Shown piece by piece: positions 1 to 8,913 of a stretch of 64,000 nucleotides of DNA. Position numbers and translations under genes: made by a program. Every line of letters starts with the position of its first letter. Position 1 is the stretch's first letter. This stretch comes from Clostridia bacterium. Lineage in GTDB: Bacteria > Bacillota > Clostridia > Oscillospirales > Oscillospiraceae. The notes beneath the pieces are model-generated. The model was not told the DNA's origin, made no database searches, and saw only the letters and a list, made by a program, of their open reading frames with translations. The stretch lies in contig SAAS01000006.1 of the NCBI GenBank assembly GCA_009929315.1, positions 117,542 through 181,541 on the forward strand. The letters run 5' to 3'.

Positions 1-479
1 GGGGCGTCACGGATATTGAGAAGAACGGCGCTCCCTTTGAAGTCGGCATCATCCCTCTTTCCGATATCGGGATTTGTTCCGAGGTCGGTCCCATGATGCT
101 CGCCATCCCCGCAAATATGAGCGAAGAAAACAAAAAATCAGCTATTGCCTTTATAAACTACATGATTTCGATTCCCGCACAGGAGCAGATCATGAATGGC
201 GAATACAGTCCCGAGCATGACGCTTATTATCCTTTCCGCACACCGATAAGGCTGGATATGTCGAAAAGCGAGTTCTTTTCTTCAAATCCGGAATATATTT
301 CATTTTTATCGGGATTTGAAAATCCCAGCATTGATGTCCCGTGCCCCGCATGGCAAACTGTCAAGGATACCGTTTATGCGCCCGGTCTGCACAAGGTAAT
401 GACAGGGGAAATAGCGATTGATGATTTTTTATTGAATGTTGAAACCGAAGGCAACAAGATACTGAGTATGTACAATTAA
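1..479 (+). CDS. Extracellular solute-binding protein, C-terminal part (cut by window edge)
   Basis: The frame is open from base 3 of the window with no start, so the gene begins upstream; about 158 residues are visible. The text is typical of the C-terminal lobe of family 1 (sugar-type) ABC solute-binding proteins: a central segment predicting that adjacent residues are added to sustain a domain (ENKKSAIAFINYMIS), then a helical region ending in LLNVETEGNKILSMYN. Such lipoproteins bind a ligand outside the membrane and deliver it to an ABC permease or a sensor. The stop lies 30 bases before an HD-GYP response regulator, in the same direction, so it probably shares an operon with the two-component pair and may present ligand to it. 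Family assignment is from overall pattern only; the ligand cannot be told. Confidence 0.72.
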   Translation, partial: GVTDIEKNGAPFEVGIIPLSDIGICSEVGPMMLAIPANMSEENKKSAIAFINYMISIPAQEQIMNGEYSPEHDAYYPFRTPIRLDMSKSEFFSSNPEYISFLSGFENPSIDVPCPAWQTVKDTVYAPGLHKVMTGEIAIDDFLLNVETEGNKILSMYN

Positions 480-509
480 ATACTGCTGACAAGTAAAGAG
501 GGGGAAAAC

Positions 510-1613
510 ATGGCTGCATCCGATATCAGAATTCTAATCGTCGACGATTCCAAGACAGATATCGCAATCATCAGCAGCATACTGGCTGATTACGATTGCC
601 TGATTGCCTACAATGGACTTGAGGCGATGTCTCAAATAAAAGCTAATCCGGACATCAGCATTGTGCTTCTCGATCTCAATATGCCCGTAATGGATGGCTT
701 CGAGGTTTTAAAACAGGTATATTCCGATCTCAAACTTAACAATCTAAACGTGATAATCCTTACCAATTATGATGAGGTGGAAAACGAAATAAAGGGTCTG
801 GAGCTGGGTGCCGTGGACTATATTCGTAAACCGCTGAATCTCCCGTCATTAAGAAAGAGAATTGAAATTCATTCCAAGCTTCAGCGGGCGCGCAGGGAAC
901 TGGAAATGTATAACGCTGATCTTGAAGAGGCCGTGGCCCTTCGCACCTTTGAGCTTGTTGCTACGCGCGATTTAACTATACACGCACTTTTAAGCCTTCT
1001 TGAGGTGCGCGATATCGAATCGTCAAACCATACCAAGAGGACTCAGCTCATGATGCAGACCCTGTGCGAACATCTGCGGGAAAACGAAAAATACAAGGAC
1101 ATACTGACGGACGAGTATATTGCTTTGCTATACAGTACTGCGCCTTTACACGACATCGGCAAGGTCGGAGTGCCCGACTATATCCTAACCAAACCCGGCA
1201 AGCTGACTAAAGAAGAATTTGATATTATGAAAAAGCATGTTGACTACGGTATGAGCTCAATCCGGCTTCCGGAGTATAAAGCCTTCTCCTCCCCGTTCAC
1301 CGAAACCGCCGCCGAAATAATCTCGGGGCACCACGAGAAGTTTGACGGAACCGGTTATCCCAGAGGGCTGCGGGGCGAAGATATACCGCTTCCGGGAAGG
1401 CTGATGGCCATTATTGACGTGTTCGATGCGCTTGTTAACAAGAGAGTTTATAAGCCGGCCTTTTCGCACAAGGACGCTTTAAAAATAATCGCAGAAGGGC
1501 GCGGAACTCATTTTGATCCTGTGATTACAGACGCTTTCTTTGATGTTGAGGAAGAAATTCGAGGCATAACAGGCAAATATCAGGCCGAACCTGCGGAGGC
1601 AAAGCAAATATGA
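510..1613 (+). CDS. Response regulator with HD-GYP cyclic-di-GMP phosphodiesterase domain
   Basis: A 367-residue cytoplasmic protein. Residues 4-125 are a receiver domain: acidic pair in LIVDDS, phospho-acceptor D55 in LLDLNMPVMDG, and the KP pair in YIRKPLN. A coiled-coil linker (about 125-150) leads to an HD-GYP domain with HDIGKVGVPDY (H214, D215) and HHEKFDGTGYPRGL, the residues that bind metals and hydrolyse c-di-GMP. Phosphorylation probably controls the output domain. The start has a strong AGAGGGGG ribosome site 6 bases upstream. The stop overlaps the start of the next gene by four bases (ATGA), so translation of this regulator and the hybrid kinase is coupled and they are the likely partners. 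Confidence 0.93.
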   Translation: MAASDIRILIVDDSKTDIAIISSILADYDCLIAYNGLEAMSQIKANPDISIVLLDLNMPVMDGFEVLKQVYSDLKLNNLNVIILTNYDEVENEIKGLELGAVDYIRKPLNLPSLRKRIEIHSKLQRARRELEMYNADLEEAVALRTFELVATRDLTIHALLSLLEVRDIESSNHTKRTQLMMQTLCEHLRENEKYKDILTDEYIALLYSTAPLHDIGKVGVPDYILTKPGKLTKEEFDIMKKHVDYGMSSIRLPEYKAFSSPFTETAAEIISGHHEKFDGTGYPRGLRGEDIPLPGRLMAIIDVFDALVNKRVYKPAFSHKDALKIIAEGRGTHFDPVITDAFFDVEEEIRGITGKYQAEPAEAKQI

Positions 1614-4588
1614 AAACGCCGAGGTTTGCGCTCTGCATTCTGTTTTCGGTTGTCCTACTGGTTTCAGCCTCCGGCAGTCTTTGCTTTGCTGAAGGAAGCA
1701 CGGGCGAGTCGGCAACGGTTTTGTTGACACCCGAGGAGCAGCAGTTTATTAAGGATCATCCGGTAATAAAGCTCGGAGTTGATCCTTCTTTTATCCCTTA
1801 TGAGTTTTTTGACGGCGATGGAAAATACAAGGGTATCGCCGCTGACTATATCGACCTAATCTGCGATAAGACGGGCCTAAATATGGTCGTAACAAATGGG
1901 CTTACCTGGACCCAAGCCTATGAGCAGGCGGTCAAAAAGGAGCTGGACGTACTGCCCTGCGTCGTAAAGACCGATGAGCGGTCCAAGTATTTTCTTTTTT
2001 CCGAACCGTATGTTTCTTTCCAACGCGTTATTTTCGTCAGAAAGGACAACACGGACATAAAAACCTTTGTGGATCTTGCGGGAAAATCGGTAGCCGTTCA
2101 GAAAAACAGCTCACACAACAGCTTTCTAAAGGAATTCCGAGATATTTCGCTCAGCCTGTACCCAACGGTTCCGGAGGCGCTGGAAGCCCTTTCAGAGGGC
2201 AAAGAGGTGGCTTTTGTCGGCAACCTTGCAACGTCCAACTATTTAATCGAGTCAATGGGGATATCAAACCTCAAATATGTAGACATTGACATCGACGAAG
2301 ATGAGCAGGTCTATTTTGCGGTCAGGAACGACTGGCCTTTGCTCGTCGGAATAATAAATAAAGGGCTCGCCGCTATAACGGAGGAGGAAAAGATCACTAT
2401 TCGTGATAGGTGGCTGGGCGTTAAAAATGAGGTCGATTATTCTAAGATCTGGGAAATTGGCGGAGCAATCGGCGGCGTTATCCTGCTGGTTCTTGTGATA
2501 TCGGTGTTTTGGATTATCCGCCTTCGAAAAGAGGTTCAATTCAGAAAAAGGGTTCAGGATGAGCTGCGTATTGCCAAGGAATATGCCGAAACCGCAAATC
2601 AGGTTAAATCAGCATTTCTTGCGAGAATGTCTCATGAAATCAGAACACCGCTCAACGCCATTACGGGCTTCGCCTATCTTGCTAAAAAATCCGACAATTC
2701 TTCGACACAGCTTCTCTATCTGGACAAGATAACTGACTCTTCGCGGAGTATGCTCGGCATTATAAACGACATACTCGACTTTTCAAAAATGGAAGCCGGG
2801 AAAATCACCATTGAACGCATCTCCTTTGACCTTGACAAGGTAATCCAGCAAGTAATAAGCACAAATTACATCAGAGTTGAGGAGCAGGGCATCGGCTTCT
2901 CGGTGGATAAGGATCCGGGCATTCCCTCCTTCTTCTGGGGCGACCCCACACGAATTGAACAGGTTTTGACGAACCTTATAAGCAACGCTGCCAAATTCAC
3001 TTCCAAGGGGTCGGTCAGCCTTTCGGTTAACCTTATCGGTAAAGATGACAGACTGTTCGATCTCGAATTCAGCGTTGCCGATACCGGCATCGGAATGTCT
3101 GAAGATCAGATTGCCCAGCTCTTCAAGCCTTTTGAGCAGGCGGACTCGAGCATAAGCAGGCGTTTTGGAGGCAGCGGACTCGGGCTTTCTATCGTAAAAA
3201 ACCTCGTTGAGCTCATGGGCGGCAGCGTTTCCGTAAAGAGTGAAGAGGGTAAGGGTTCAACCTTCAAGGTGAGGCTAAGTCTGGAGGCAGATCAGGCCCA
3301 GGAAAATGAAAACAAGGCGAAGTCTCTCGGTCTTATGTTCAGAAACATACGCGCTCTTCTGATTGACAGCGATGCGACAAACAGCTATCTTATCAAAAAA
3401 TATCTCACGTCGTTTGGCATCGATATTGAAGCTGTAACCAGCGAACGAGAAGCCATTGGTCTTATTGAAAAAGCGGCCGGGAGAAATGAAATTACCTATA
3501 ACCTTATCATCATCGACCACGCCACCCCGAAAGGCGGCGGCATTGAGTGCTGGAAGCGCCTTAAAAACCTGCCGCTTTACCGTGAGGCTCCTAAAGCGAT
3601 GCTTCTGATTCCGTTTAATCGGCAGGATTTATTTGATAGTCTCGGTCAGGCAGAGATAGATCTCGGCGTTACCATCCCCATTATTCCTTCCGTTATGTAT
3701 GATGGTATCGTTGAGATATTTAAAACCCGAGTATTGGATCATCATACCCCGTCCTCAGTTCAGAATAACAATAGGGTTGCCCACCCTTATCGGGTTTTGA
3801 TCGTTGAGGACAATAAGACAAACCAGTTCATCTCTAAAACAATTCTCGAACAGGCCGGTTTCTTGATATCGATTGCCGAAAACGGTCAGGAAGGTTACGA
3901 GAAGTATTCAAGAGACAGGAATATAATCGACGTCATTTTAATGGATCTGCACATGCCGGTTATGAACGGTTATGATTCGACTGAGCTAATAAGAAAACTA
4001 GACCAGGAGATTCCTATCGTTGCAATGACTGCTGACGCCATTTCCGGTGTCGAAGACCGTTGCCGGAGCCTCGGCATAAACCATTTTGTAAGCAAGCCCT
4101 TCGATCCCGACACCTTCGTTTCAGACATTGTCAATATCGTTACGGCTTCCGGCAGTCTTCCAAAGGCGTTTAGCATTGGACTTGCCGAAAATTCTGTTAA
4201 CATGACTGATAAGGAATCACATGACACAGAGGGCTTCGGCATCCCCGAATCGAAAGTTTACTCGCCTTTAAACGAAGAAGATGGCCTAAAGCTCCTCGGC
4301 GGTAATGTAGAGCTTTATCACGAAGTGCTCAAGGCGTACCGTGCAGAGAACGCGGACCTAATCAAAGAACTTTCCTCACAGATCGAAAGCGGCAATTTCT
4401 CAGCGGCCTCAAAGACCGTGCATAAAATTAAGGGCAGCTCCGGAAATATCGGAGCCAAGAGTCTATATGCTATTGCGTCAAAGCTGCAGAGGGCGTTGGA
4501 AGACAAAAGCGCCGAAGTAGGCGAGCTTTTCGAAGAGTTTAGGCAACTATTTGAACAGGTGATGCTCTATTTATCAAAGCTTGACTAA
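1610..4588 (+). CDS. Hybrid sensor histidine kinase with periplasmic SBP sensor, two receivers and HPt
   Basis: A 992-residue membrane kinase. Order: signal peptide (1-27), a family 3 solute-binding-type sensor outside the membrane (about 40-275, PVIKLGVDPSFIPYEFF), one membrane span (about 281-302), HisKA with phospho-acceptor H342 in SHEIRTPLNA, HATPase with TNLISNAAKFT, DTGIGMS and GGSGLGLSIV, a first receiver-like domain (about 585-710), a second receiver with D779 in LMDLHMPVMNG and a KP pair, and an HPt domain with H938 in KTVHKIKGSS. The first receiver keeps an Asp (IIIDHATP) but lacks the conserved Lys-Pro, so it may be degenerate. This is a full BvgS-like phosphorelay; the likely target is the HD-GYP regulator whose gene overlaps its start. 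The 3' end is duplicated near 45.35 kb. Confidence 0.93.
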   Translation: MKTPRFALCILFSVVLLVSASGSLCFAEGSTGESATVLLTPEEQQFIKDHPVIKLGVDPSFIPYEFFDGDGKYKGIAADYIDLICDKTGLNMVVTNGLTWTQAYEQAVKKELDVLPCVVKTDERSKYFLFSEPYVSFQRVIFVRKDNTDIKTFVDLAGKSVAVQKNSSHNSFLKEFRDISLSLYPTVPEALEALSEGKEVAFVGNLATSNYLIESMGISNLKYVDIDIDEDEQVYFAVRNDWPLLVGIINKGLAAITEEEKITIRDRWLGVKNEVDYSKIWEIGGAIGGVILLVLVISVFWIIRLRKEVQFRKRVQDELRIAKEYAETANQVKSAFLARMSHEIRTPLNAITGFAYLAKKSDNSSTQLLYLDKITDSSRSMLGIINDILDFSKMEAGKITIERISFDLDKVIQQVISTNYIRVEEQGIGFSVDKDPGIPSFFWGDPTRIEQVLTNLISNAAKFTSKGSVSLSVNLIGKDDRLFDLEFSVADTGIGMSEDQIAQLFKPFEQADSSISRRFGGSGLGLSIVKNLVELMGGSVSVKSEEGKGSTFKVRLSLEADQAQENENKAKSLGLMFRNIRALLIDSDATNSYLIKKYLTSFGIDIEAVTSEREAIGLIEKAAGRNEITYNLIIIDHATPKGGGIECWKRLKNLPLYREAPKAMLLIPFNRQDLFDSLGQAEIDLGVTIPIIPSVMYDGIVEIFKTRVLDHHTPSSVQNNNRVAHPYRVLIVEDNKTNQFISKTILEQAGFLISIAENGQEGYEKYSRDRNIIDVILMDLHMPVMNGYDSTELIRKLDQEIPIVAMTADAISGVEDRCRSLGINHFVSKPFDPDTFVSDIVNIVTASGSLPKAFSIGLAENSVNMTDKESHDTEGFGIPESKVYSPLNEEDGLKLLGGNVELYHEVLKAYRAENADLIKELSSQIESGNFSAASKTVHKIKGSSGNIGAKSLYAIASKLQRALEDKSAEVGELFEEFRQLFEQVMLYLSKLD

Positions 4589-4594
4589 ACTGCT

Positions 4595-4632
4595 CAGAGG
4601 AGGAATACGGCGACCGCTGTGTTCCTCCTCTG
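4595..4632 (+). terminator. Terminator-like hairpin after the hybrid kinase
   Basis: Arms CAGAGGAGGAA (4595-4605) and TTCCTCCTCTG (4622-4632) are perfect complements around a 16-base loop, 7 bases after the kinase stop. No immediate T run follows, but CTCTTTTTATTT comes about 20 bases on. A near copy with the same gene end lies at 45426-45467. Confidence 0.6.
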
Positions 4633-4952
4633 TGATATTACTTATACCTCTTTTTATTTGCCGTTTTTCTCATAATACTTATGAGCTTTGTCTATCTTGG
4701 AGAGCCCTGCACGGCCCTCCAGACTTCATCCCTTGCTACAATGTGACCGAGCTTGCCGAAAAAGAGGAATGGAGAATTTAAGATACATAGCCTCAAAGAA
4801 CTAATTCTATCGACTGGTAAACATCTTCCATTTCGTCCTGTTCAAGATGCAATCAGATGTTTCACTCAGCGGAAAAGCAGGGAATTGTGGGTAAATAGCC
4901 GCACTAATCCGGAAACTGTAACACTTCTTACAAATTGCCTGTAAACAACACA
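4633..4952. other. Stretch without a recognised gene
   Basis: Short open frames exist but none has a convincing start or family pattern. On the minus strand around 4640-4700 a short tail reads KIDKAHKYYEKNGK before a stop, faintly like the end of a GGDEF domain; the paralogous site near 45.5 kb has a clearer GGDEF tail in the same place, so this may be more heavily decayed debris of the same kind. Confidence 0.3.
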
Positions 4953-4995
4953 AGTCCGCAAACCCTTGGAATTCCTAAGGATTTGCGGACTTTTT
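4953..4995 (+). terminator. Intrinsic terminator
   Basis: Arms around AGTCCGCAAA and TTTGCGGACT enclose a short loop and are followed by TTTTT on the plus strand. It lies directly at the 3' end of the minus-strand tRNA relic, so it could once have served the tRNA, a lost plus-strand gene, or both. Confidence 0.75.
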
Positions 4996-4996
4996 G

Positions 4997-5060
4997 TGGC
5001 AGGGGCAGAAGGGATCGAACCCTCGGCCTACGGTTTTGGAGGTCCACACGATTGAACCGC
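4997..5060 (-). pseudogene. 3' half of a tRNA-Trp gene (relic, likely attachment-site remnant)
   Basis: On the minus strand the text runs CTCCAAAACCG (anticodon loop of tRNA-Trp, anticodon CCA), a variable stretch, a T arm GAGGG-TTCGATC-CCTTC, an acceptor strand TGCCCCT, a G and an encoded CCA. The 5' side cannot be folded: the anticodon stem does not pair and no AGGGGCA acceptor partner is found upstream. It is therefore not a working tRNA. The retained 3' half next to an integrase relic is what is left at the end of elements that integrate into tRNA genes. Confidence 0.68.
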
Positions 5061-5353
5061 TAGAGCTTGATAACACTGGGAATTTTGCGGTTTTTAGCGT
5101 TTTTAGATGCAAATAGATGCTTCGAAAAAACTACTGATAATTCAGGGTTTTTGCGGCAAGACGAAATGAAGTCAGCAAAAAGACCGTAGGTCGTAATTTC
5201 AATGTTTTTGCGATTCCAATTCCACCAAATTGATGGTCTTTAAATTTCATTTGACAATTTCGACAATATAATCTGCGTTGTTGAGTTTTTTCAGTTTGGC
5301 TATTTTCTAGCGCAAGATGCACGAAGATGCAGTTGGAGCCAAACTTTCTTTCG

Positions 5354-5524
5354 TCATGCTGGTTTTTCAATGTCTTTGACAAAGCGATTTTTTGCATTAA
5401 ATGCGTTTTTTCTTCTTTTGCTATGAACCTCAAGCTGCGCAATCCATTCATTTCGCAAAGGTTCGCCATTTTTGTCTGTGCGCCTGTAAATAGTTCCTTC
5501 ACCGTTTGCGCGCCGTTCCGCCAT
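5354..5524 (-). pseudogene. N-terminal remnant of a tyrosine site-specific recombinase (integrase)
   Basis: Reading leftward from the ATG at 5524, 56 codons begin MAERRANGEGTIYRR and continue NGEPLRNEWIAQLEVH before a TGA. RRANGEGTIY is the usual opening of phage and ICE tyrosine integrases (the AP2-like arm-binding domain). The start has GAGGTGAT at good spacing and a promoter-like TTGACT (5565-5570) with TATAGT (5543-5548) upstream. The remaining ~300 codons, including the catalytic domain, are missing or shifted out of frame; a longer open frame through the same bases in another phase has no family pattern. It points toward the tRNA-Trp relic at 4997-5060. Confidence 0.72.
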
Positions 5525-5542
5525 AACATCACCTCAACGGAT

Positions 5543-5570
5543 ACTATACCGATAAAGTGTGGTAAGTCAA
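5543..5570 (-). promoter_or_regulatory. Promoter of the integrase remnant
   Basis: On the minus strand TTGACT (5570-5565) and TATAGT (5548-5543) are separated by 16 bases and precede the GAGGTGAT ribosome site of the broken integrase. A housekeeping-type promoter by pattern only. Confidence 0.5.
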
Positions 5571-5720
5571 GTTAATAGTAAGTATAGTTGTTTTTCGAAG
5601 AGTTTGTTTATTTAGCCGCTTTTTTGGCTTTTCGTTTACCGTAAATTAAAACGATTTGCATCTGCCAAAATATCTATAAAAAGAAAAACTTGCTTATTAC
5701 AACAGCTTCAAGATACAAAG

Positions 5721-5758
5721 AACCCCTTAATTCGAAATATATTTCGAATTAAGGGGTT
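5721..5758 (-). terminator. Terminator of the LysR gene
   Basis: An 18-base perfect palindromic pair (AACCCCTTAATTCGAAAT and its complement, loop AT) begins 15 bases past the LysR stop on the minus strand. Short T-rich tails occur on both sides, so it may act in both directions. Confidence 0.75.
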
Positions 5759-5772
5759 CTTTCAATGTTTCA

Positions 5773-6696
5773 TCAGGTGTGGGGCAAGTCAATCGCGTTC
5801 TGAACGTCTTTTTCTCGATTTTCAAAAAATGCTTGAATGAAGCTTACAAACTCCTCACCATTTGGGGAAAAAATATTGGTGTTGTAGCTCAGCCCAAAGT
5901 AACCGTTGTTGTACTCGGACTCTAGCGGGCGGCAATAAGCTTTAAGAAACGGGTTTAATACTACGTATGAACGGCCTAAAATCGAATAGCCCACACCTTC
6001 AGTCACCATTTTCATCAAAAGGTTTGAGTCGTTAGTTTCGCAGACAATATTTGGGACAAAGTTATACTTCTGGGTAATAGCCTCCAGGCAATTTCTTACT
6101 CCAGAGCCAGGGAGCGGAGCAACCATCGGTTCACTAGACAAATCCGTCACAGTCACCGACGTCTTGTCAAGCAACTTGTGTCCTGGAGGAAATAAAACAG
6201 TTGCGTATTCATGGTATACAACTTCTGTTTTTATCCCTCTTGAAGGGTCTTCTGGAAGCGGTGGGCATGACAACGCAAAATTTGCCTCACCCGAAATTAG
6301 CTTTCTTATTTGTTCATTTCTTGAGCAATATGCCACAGAAATTTTGTTGTTTGGATATAGACTTCTGTAACACATCATTATATCGGAAAAATAGCCTTGT
6401 GAGTCTGCGATAAACACTGTATTTCGCTGATAACGTTCCAATACCTGTTCCATTTCTGAATAAATTCCATCAAAATCGTTTACCAGTTTTTTGGCCATTC
6501 CATAAAGAGCCTCGCCATATTGATTGAGTTTGATACTACGTCCGATATTGTTAAAAAGTAAAACACCAAGTTCACTTTCAAGTCCTCGTATCACACGAGT
6601 CAAGAATGGTTGAGCAACTCCAAGCTGATTTGCTGCCTTTGTTACATGTTCAAGCTCAGCTGTAACGCAGAAGTATTTTAAATCACGAATTTCCAT
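5773..6696 (-). CDS. LysR-family transcriptional regulator (module 1)
   Basis: A 307-residue regulator of usual LysR length. The N-terminal winged helix-turn-helix is clear (MEIRDLKYFCVTAELEHVTK, then AANQLGVAQPFLTRVIRGLE), followed by a periplasmic-binding-type effector domain (about 90-295). An AAAGGAGG site precedes the ATG. It diverges from the acyl-CoA dehydrogenase/CoA-transferase operon at 7067, with a 370-base shared control region holding a 15-base inverted repeat. LysR proteins usually activate the divergent operon on binding a pathway metabolite, so the expected effector is the acid or acyl-CoA handled there. It is clearly similar to the LysR genes at 12364 and 54874, which sit beside related CoA transferases. 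Confidence 0.93.
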   Translation of the reverse strand: MEIRDLKYFCVTAELEHVTKAANQLGVAQPFLTRVIRGLESELGVLLFNNIGRSIKLNQYGEALYGMAKKLVNDFDGIYSEMEQVLERYQRNTVFIADSQGYFSDIMMCYRSLYPNNKISVAYCSRNEQIRKLISGEANFALSCPPLPEDPSRGIKTEVVYHEYATVLFPPGHKLLDKTSVTVTDLSSEPMVAPLPGSGVRNCLEAITQKYNFVPNIVCETNDSNLLMKMVTEGVGYSILGRSYVVLNPFLKAYCRPLESEYNNGYFGLSYNTNIFSPNGEEFVSFIQAFFENREKDVQNAIDLPHT

Positions 6697-6767
6697 TTTA
6701 TACCTCCTTTTTTCAGCTACATCTAAATCAATTATATCTTAAGATATTTTTTTTTCAAGTAGTCACT

Positions 6768-6804
6768 AATTATGTTTGATTATATATATTAATCAAACAT
6801 AATT
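6768..6804. promoter_or_regulatory. Long inverted repeat in the LysR/acyl-CoA dehydrogenase control region
   Basis: Arms AATTATGTTTGATTA (6768-6782) and TAATCAAACATAATT (6790-6804) are perfect complements around a 7-base AT centre. It lies about 70 bases before the LysR start and 260 bases before the dehydrogenase start. Likely the LysR binding region; a terminator role is less likely because no gene ends here. Confidence 0.55.
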
Positions 6805-7066
6805 ACGCATTATTTGTGCAAAGTGTAACGTTACTTCATGTTGTTCTTATGGAATAATCTATAATTTAGTTGTATATGCTTATAATTCATGTTTATATAT
6901 GCTAATCGTATTGTAGATTATGTGCACATGACAAACAATATATTATTATTATTTGTTTAATGTGTTAGTATGTAACCGTAGATAATAAATTTTAAATTAT
7001 TAAGTCGAATAGCAAATCGCCATAAAAGAAAAGCAAACAGATAATATTATATATGGAGGCATAAAA
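6805..7066. other. AT-rich leader of the acyl-CoA dehydrogenase operon
   Basis: No gene is seen. The stretch is very AT-rich and ends in a TGGAGG ribosome site before the ATG at 7067. Several AT-rich boxes could serve as promoter; none stands out. Confidence 0.4.
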
Positions 7067-8824
7067 ATGGCAAAGAGAAAAACGGTGTTAATAAATCCAA
7101 AAAACTACGACTATTCGTTGTTTGACGAAAGCACAAAAAAGGCTTTTGCGGAAACCATCTCATTTATGGAACAGAAGGGAAACGCGGAAATCCGCAAGGA
7201 CTCACTGGCAAAGACATGGGCTCACGACTTTAATGAATATCAGGGAGAGCATGGAATATATGCCACCTTGCTTACAGCAAAGGGATATGGAGACAACCCT
7301 GAATCTCGTTTTGACCTTTTCAGAATTTGCCCTTACAGCGAACTGCTTGGCTTCTATTCCGGCGCTTACCAGTACACCTATCAAGTATCCATTCTCGGTG
7401 TCAGCCCTGTTTGGATGGGAGACAACGAAGAACAGAAGCAGGATCTTGCAAAACTTTTACAAGAAGGAAATGTCTTTGCTTTCGGTATGTCCGAAAAGAA
7501 GCCAGGAGCTGACCTCTATTCAAATGCTGCAACTTTAAGACCTGTTGGTGATGGTACTTATGTTGCAAACGGAAACAAGTATTATATAGGAAATGCTAAC
7601 TTTGCACCTAAAATCCCTACGCTTGGTAAGAATGAGGAAACGGGCGAGTGGTGCTTTTGGGTTGTGGACCGCAACAACCGTCACTATAACTATGTTAAGG
7701 ACATTGACACGAAGCTGTCAGGTCTCTGCACACTTGGTGAGTATGAAATGATCGAATACCCGATAACAAAGGCCGAAATTCTCAAGGAAGGTGATGGCGC
7801 CTTTGCCGATGGCCTTTCCACCGTCAATATAGGAAAGTTTACCTGCGGCTGGTCCGAGCTGGGTATTGTTTCCCATGCACTTTACGAAGCCGTCACCCAT
7901 GCAAACCGCAGAATTCTTTATGGACACAAGGTTACCGAAGTATTCCCGCACATTCGCAGCTTCCTCTCCGAATCCTATTGCCGTGCAAACGCAATGAAGC
8001 TCTATTCACTGCGTGCAATGGACTATTTCCGTATGATGTCTTCAGAGGACCGCAGATATCTGCTGTTCAACCCCATTATCAAAAACAAGGTTACGCGTGA
8101 GGGCGATAAGGTTATGAACCTCATTATGGACGTTGTCTGCGCAAAGGGTTACGAAACCGACACATACATGAGCGAGGCAATGCTTAGTGCTGGCATGTAC
8201 ACACGTCTAGAGGGTACCGCACACGTTAACATGGCTCTCGTAATGAAGTTTATGAAAAATTATTTTTTCAGCGAGAAGGAATACCCGGAGTTCGGAATCG
8301 TATCTGAAGCGAAAGATGACAGCAATATTTTTTCTCAGACAATGGGCGGACTTTCTAAGGTTGAATTCCCCAACTATGAGAAGGCTTATAAGGGCATTGA
8401 TATTTCCAATGTTAAGCTTTTCAAGCAGCAGATCGATCTTTTCCGCGAGCTTCTTATGATGGGCGCTCCTGATGTTTCTATGTTGAAGAACATGGATTAC
8501 ATGCTCAACTGGGGTGAAATCTTCTGCAACGTCGTATATGCACAACTCGTTCTTGAGGCATCAAAGCTCTATGAAGTAGAGGATGAGCTTGTTGACCAGA
8601 TTTTTGCACACTTTATCCGTGATACCGCAAAGTTTGCCCTTGCACAAATCAACAGTCAGGATAACACTGACGTTCAGATGGAGTATTTCTGGAATATCAC
8701 AAAAGTGCTTCCGGCTGTAAACAAAGAAAAAGATTTGAAGTTCTGGCAGGAGTATGTTGAGGTACTTGACGGCGGATATATGCCCAAAGGCGGAGTTGTT
8801 GGTCTGGACTATCTTAATAACTAA
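7067..8824 (+). CDS. Acyl-CoA dehydrogenase family flavoprotein (long form)
   Basis: A 585-residue protein of the acyl-CoA dehydrogenase fold, longer than the usual ~380-residue enzymes and closer in size to the long type exemplified by DmdC. The middle domain has the FAD/substrate motif FAFGMSEKKPGADLYSN (about 140-156); the C-terminal helical domain has RLEGTAHVN with E382 in the place of the catalytic base (the usual YEGT motif); about 150 further residues follow. It should move a hydride between an acyl-CoA and FAD. Electrons would need an acceptor, yet no etfAB gene is in the window. The CoA transferase that probably makes its substrate starts 89 bases downstream on the same transcript. 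The acyl group is unknown. Confidence 0.85.
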   Translation: MAKRKTVLINPKNYDYSLFDESTKKAFAETISFMEQKGNAEIRKDSLAKTWAHDFNEYQGEHGIYATLLTAKGYGDNPESRFDLFRICPYSELLGFYSGAYQYTYQVSILGVSPVWMGDNEEQKQDLAKLLQEGNVFAFGMSEKKPGADLYSNAATLRPVGDGTYVANGNKYYIGNANFAPKIPTLGKNEETGEWCFWVVDRNNRHYNYVKDIDTKLSGLCTLGEYEMIEYPITKAEILKEGDGAFADGLSTVNIGKFTCGWSELGIVSHALYEAVTHANRRILYGHKVTEVFPHIRSFLSESYCRANAMKLYSLRAMDYFRMMSSEDRRYLLFNPIIKNKVTREGDKVMNLIMDVVCAKGYETDTYMSEAMLSAGMYTRLEGTAHVNMALVMKFMKNYFFSEKEYPEFGIVSEAKDDSNIFSQTMGGLSKVEFPNYEKAYKGIDISNVKLFKQQIDLFRELLMMGAPDVSMLKNMDYMLNWGEIFCNVVYAQLVLEASKLYEVEDELVDQIFAHFIRDTAKFALAQINSQDNTDVQMEYFWNITKVLPAVNKEKDLKFWQEYVEVLDGGYMPKGGVVGLDYLNN

Positions 8825-8913
8825 TTATTTTATATTCTGAGATCAAAAGTTGAAGAACGCAGAGTTATACACAAGTTCCCTCAATATAATTACAAATAAC
8901 AAGGAGGGCCTTT

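Noticed and set aside
4581..4944. Two plus-strand frames after the hybrid kinase
   Set aside because: The first reads through the terminator hairpin; the second has no ribosome site or recognisable motif.
5131..5532. A 133-codon minus-strand frame near the tRNA relic
   Set aside because: The frame one phase over carries the clear integrase start (RRANGEGTIY); the longer frame has no family pattern.
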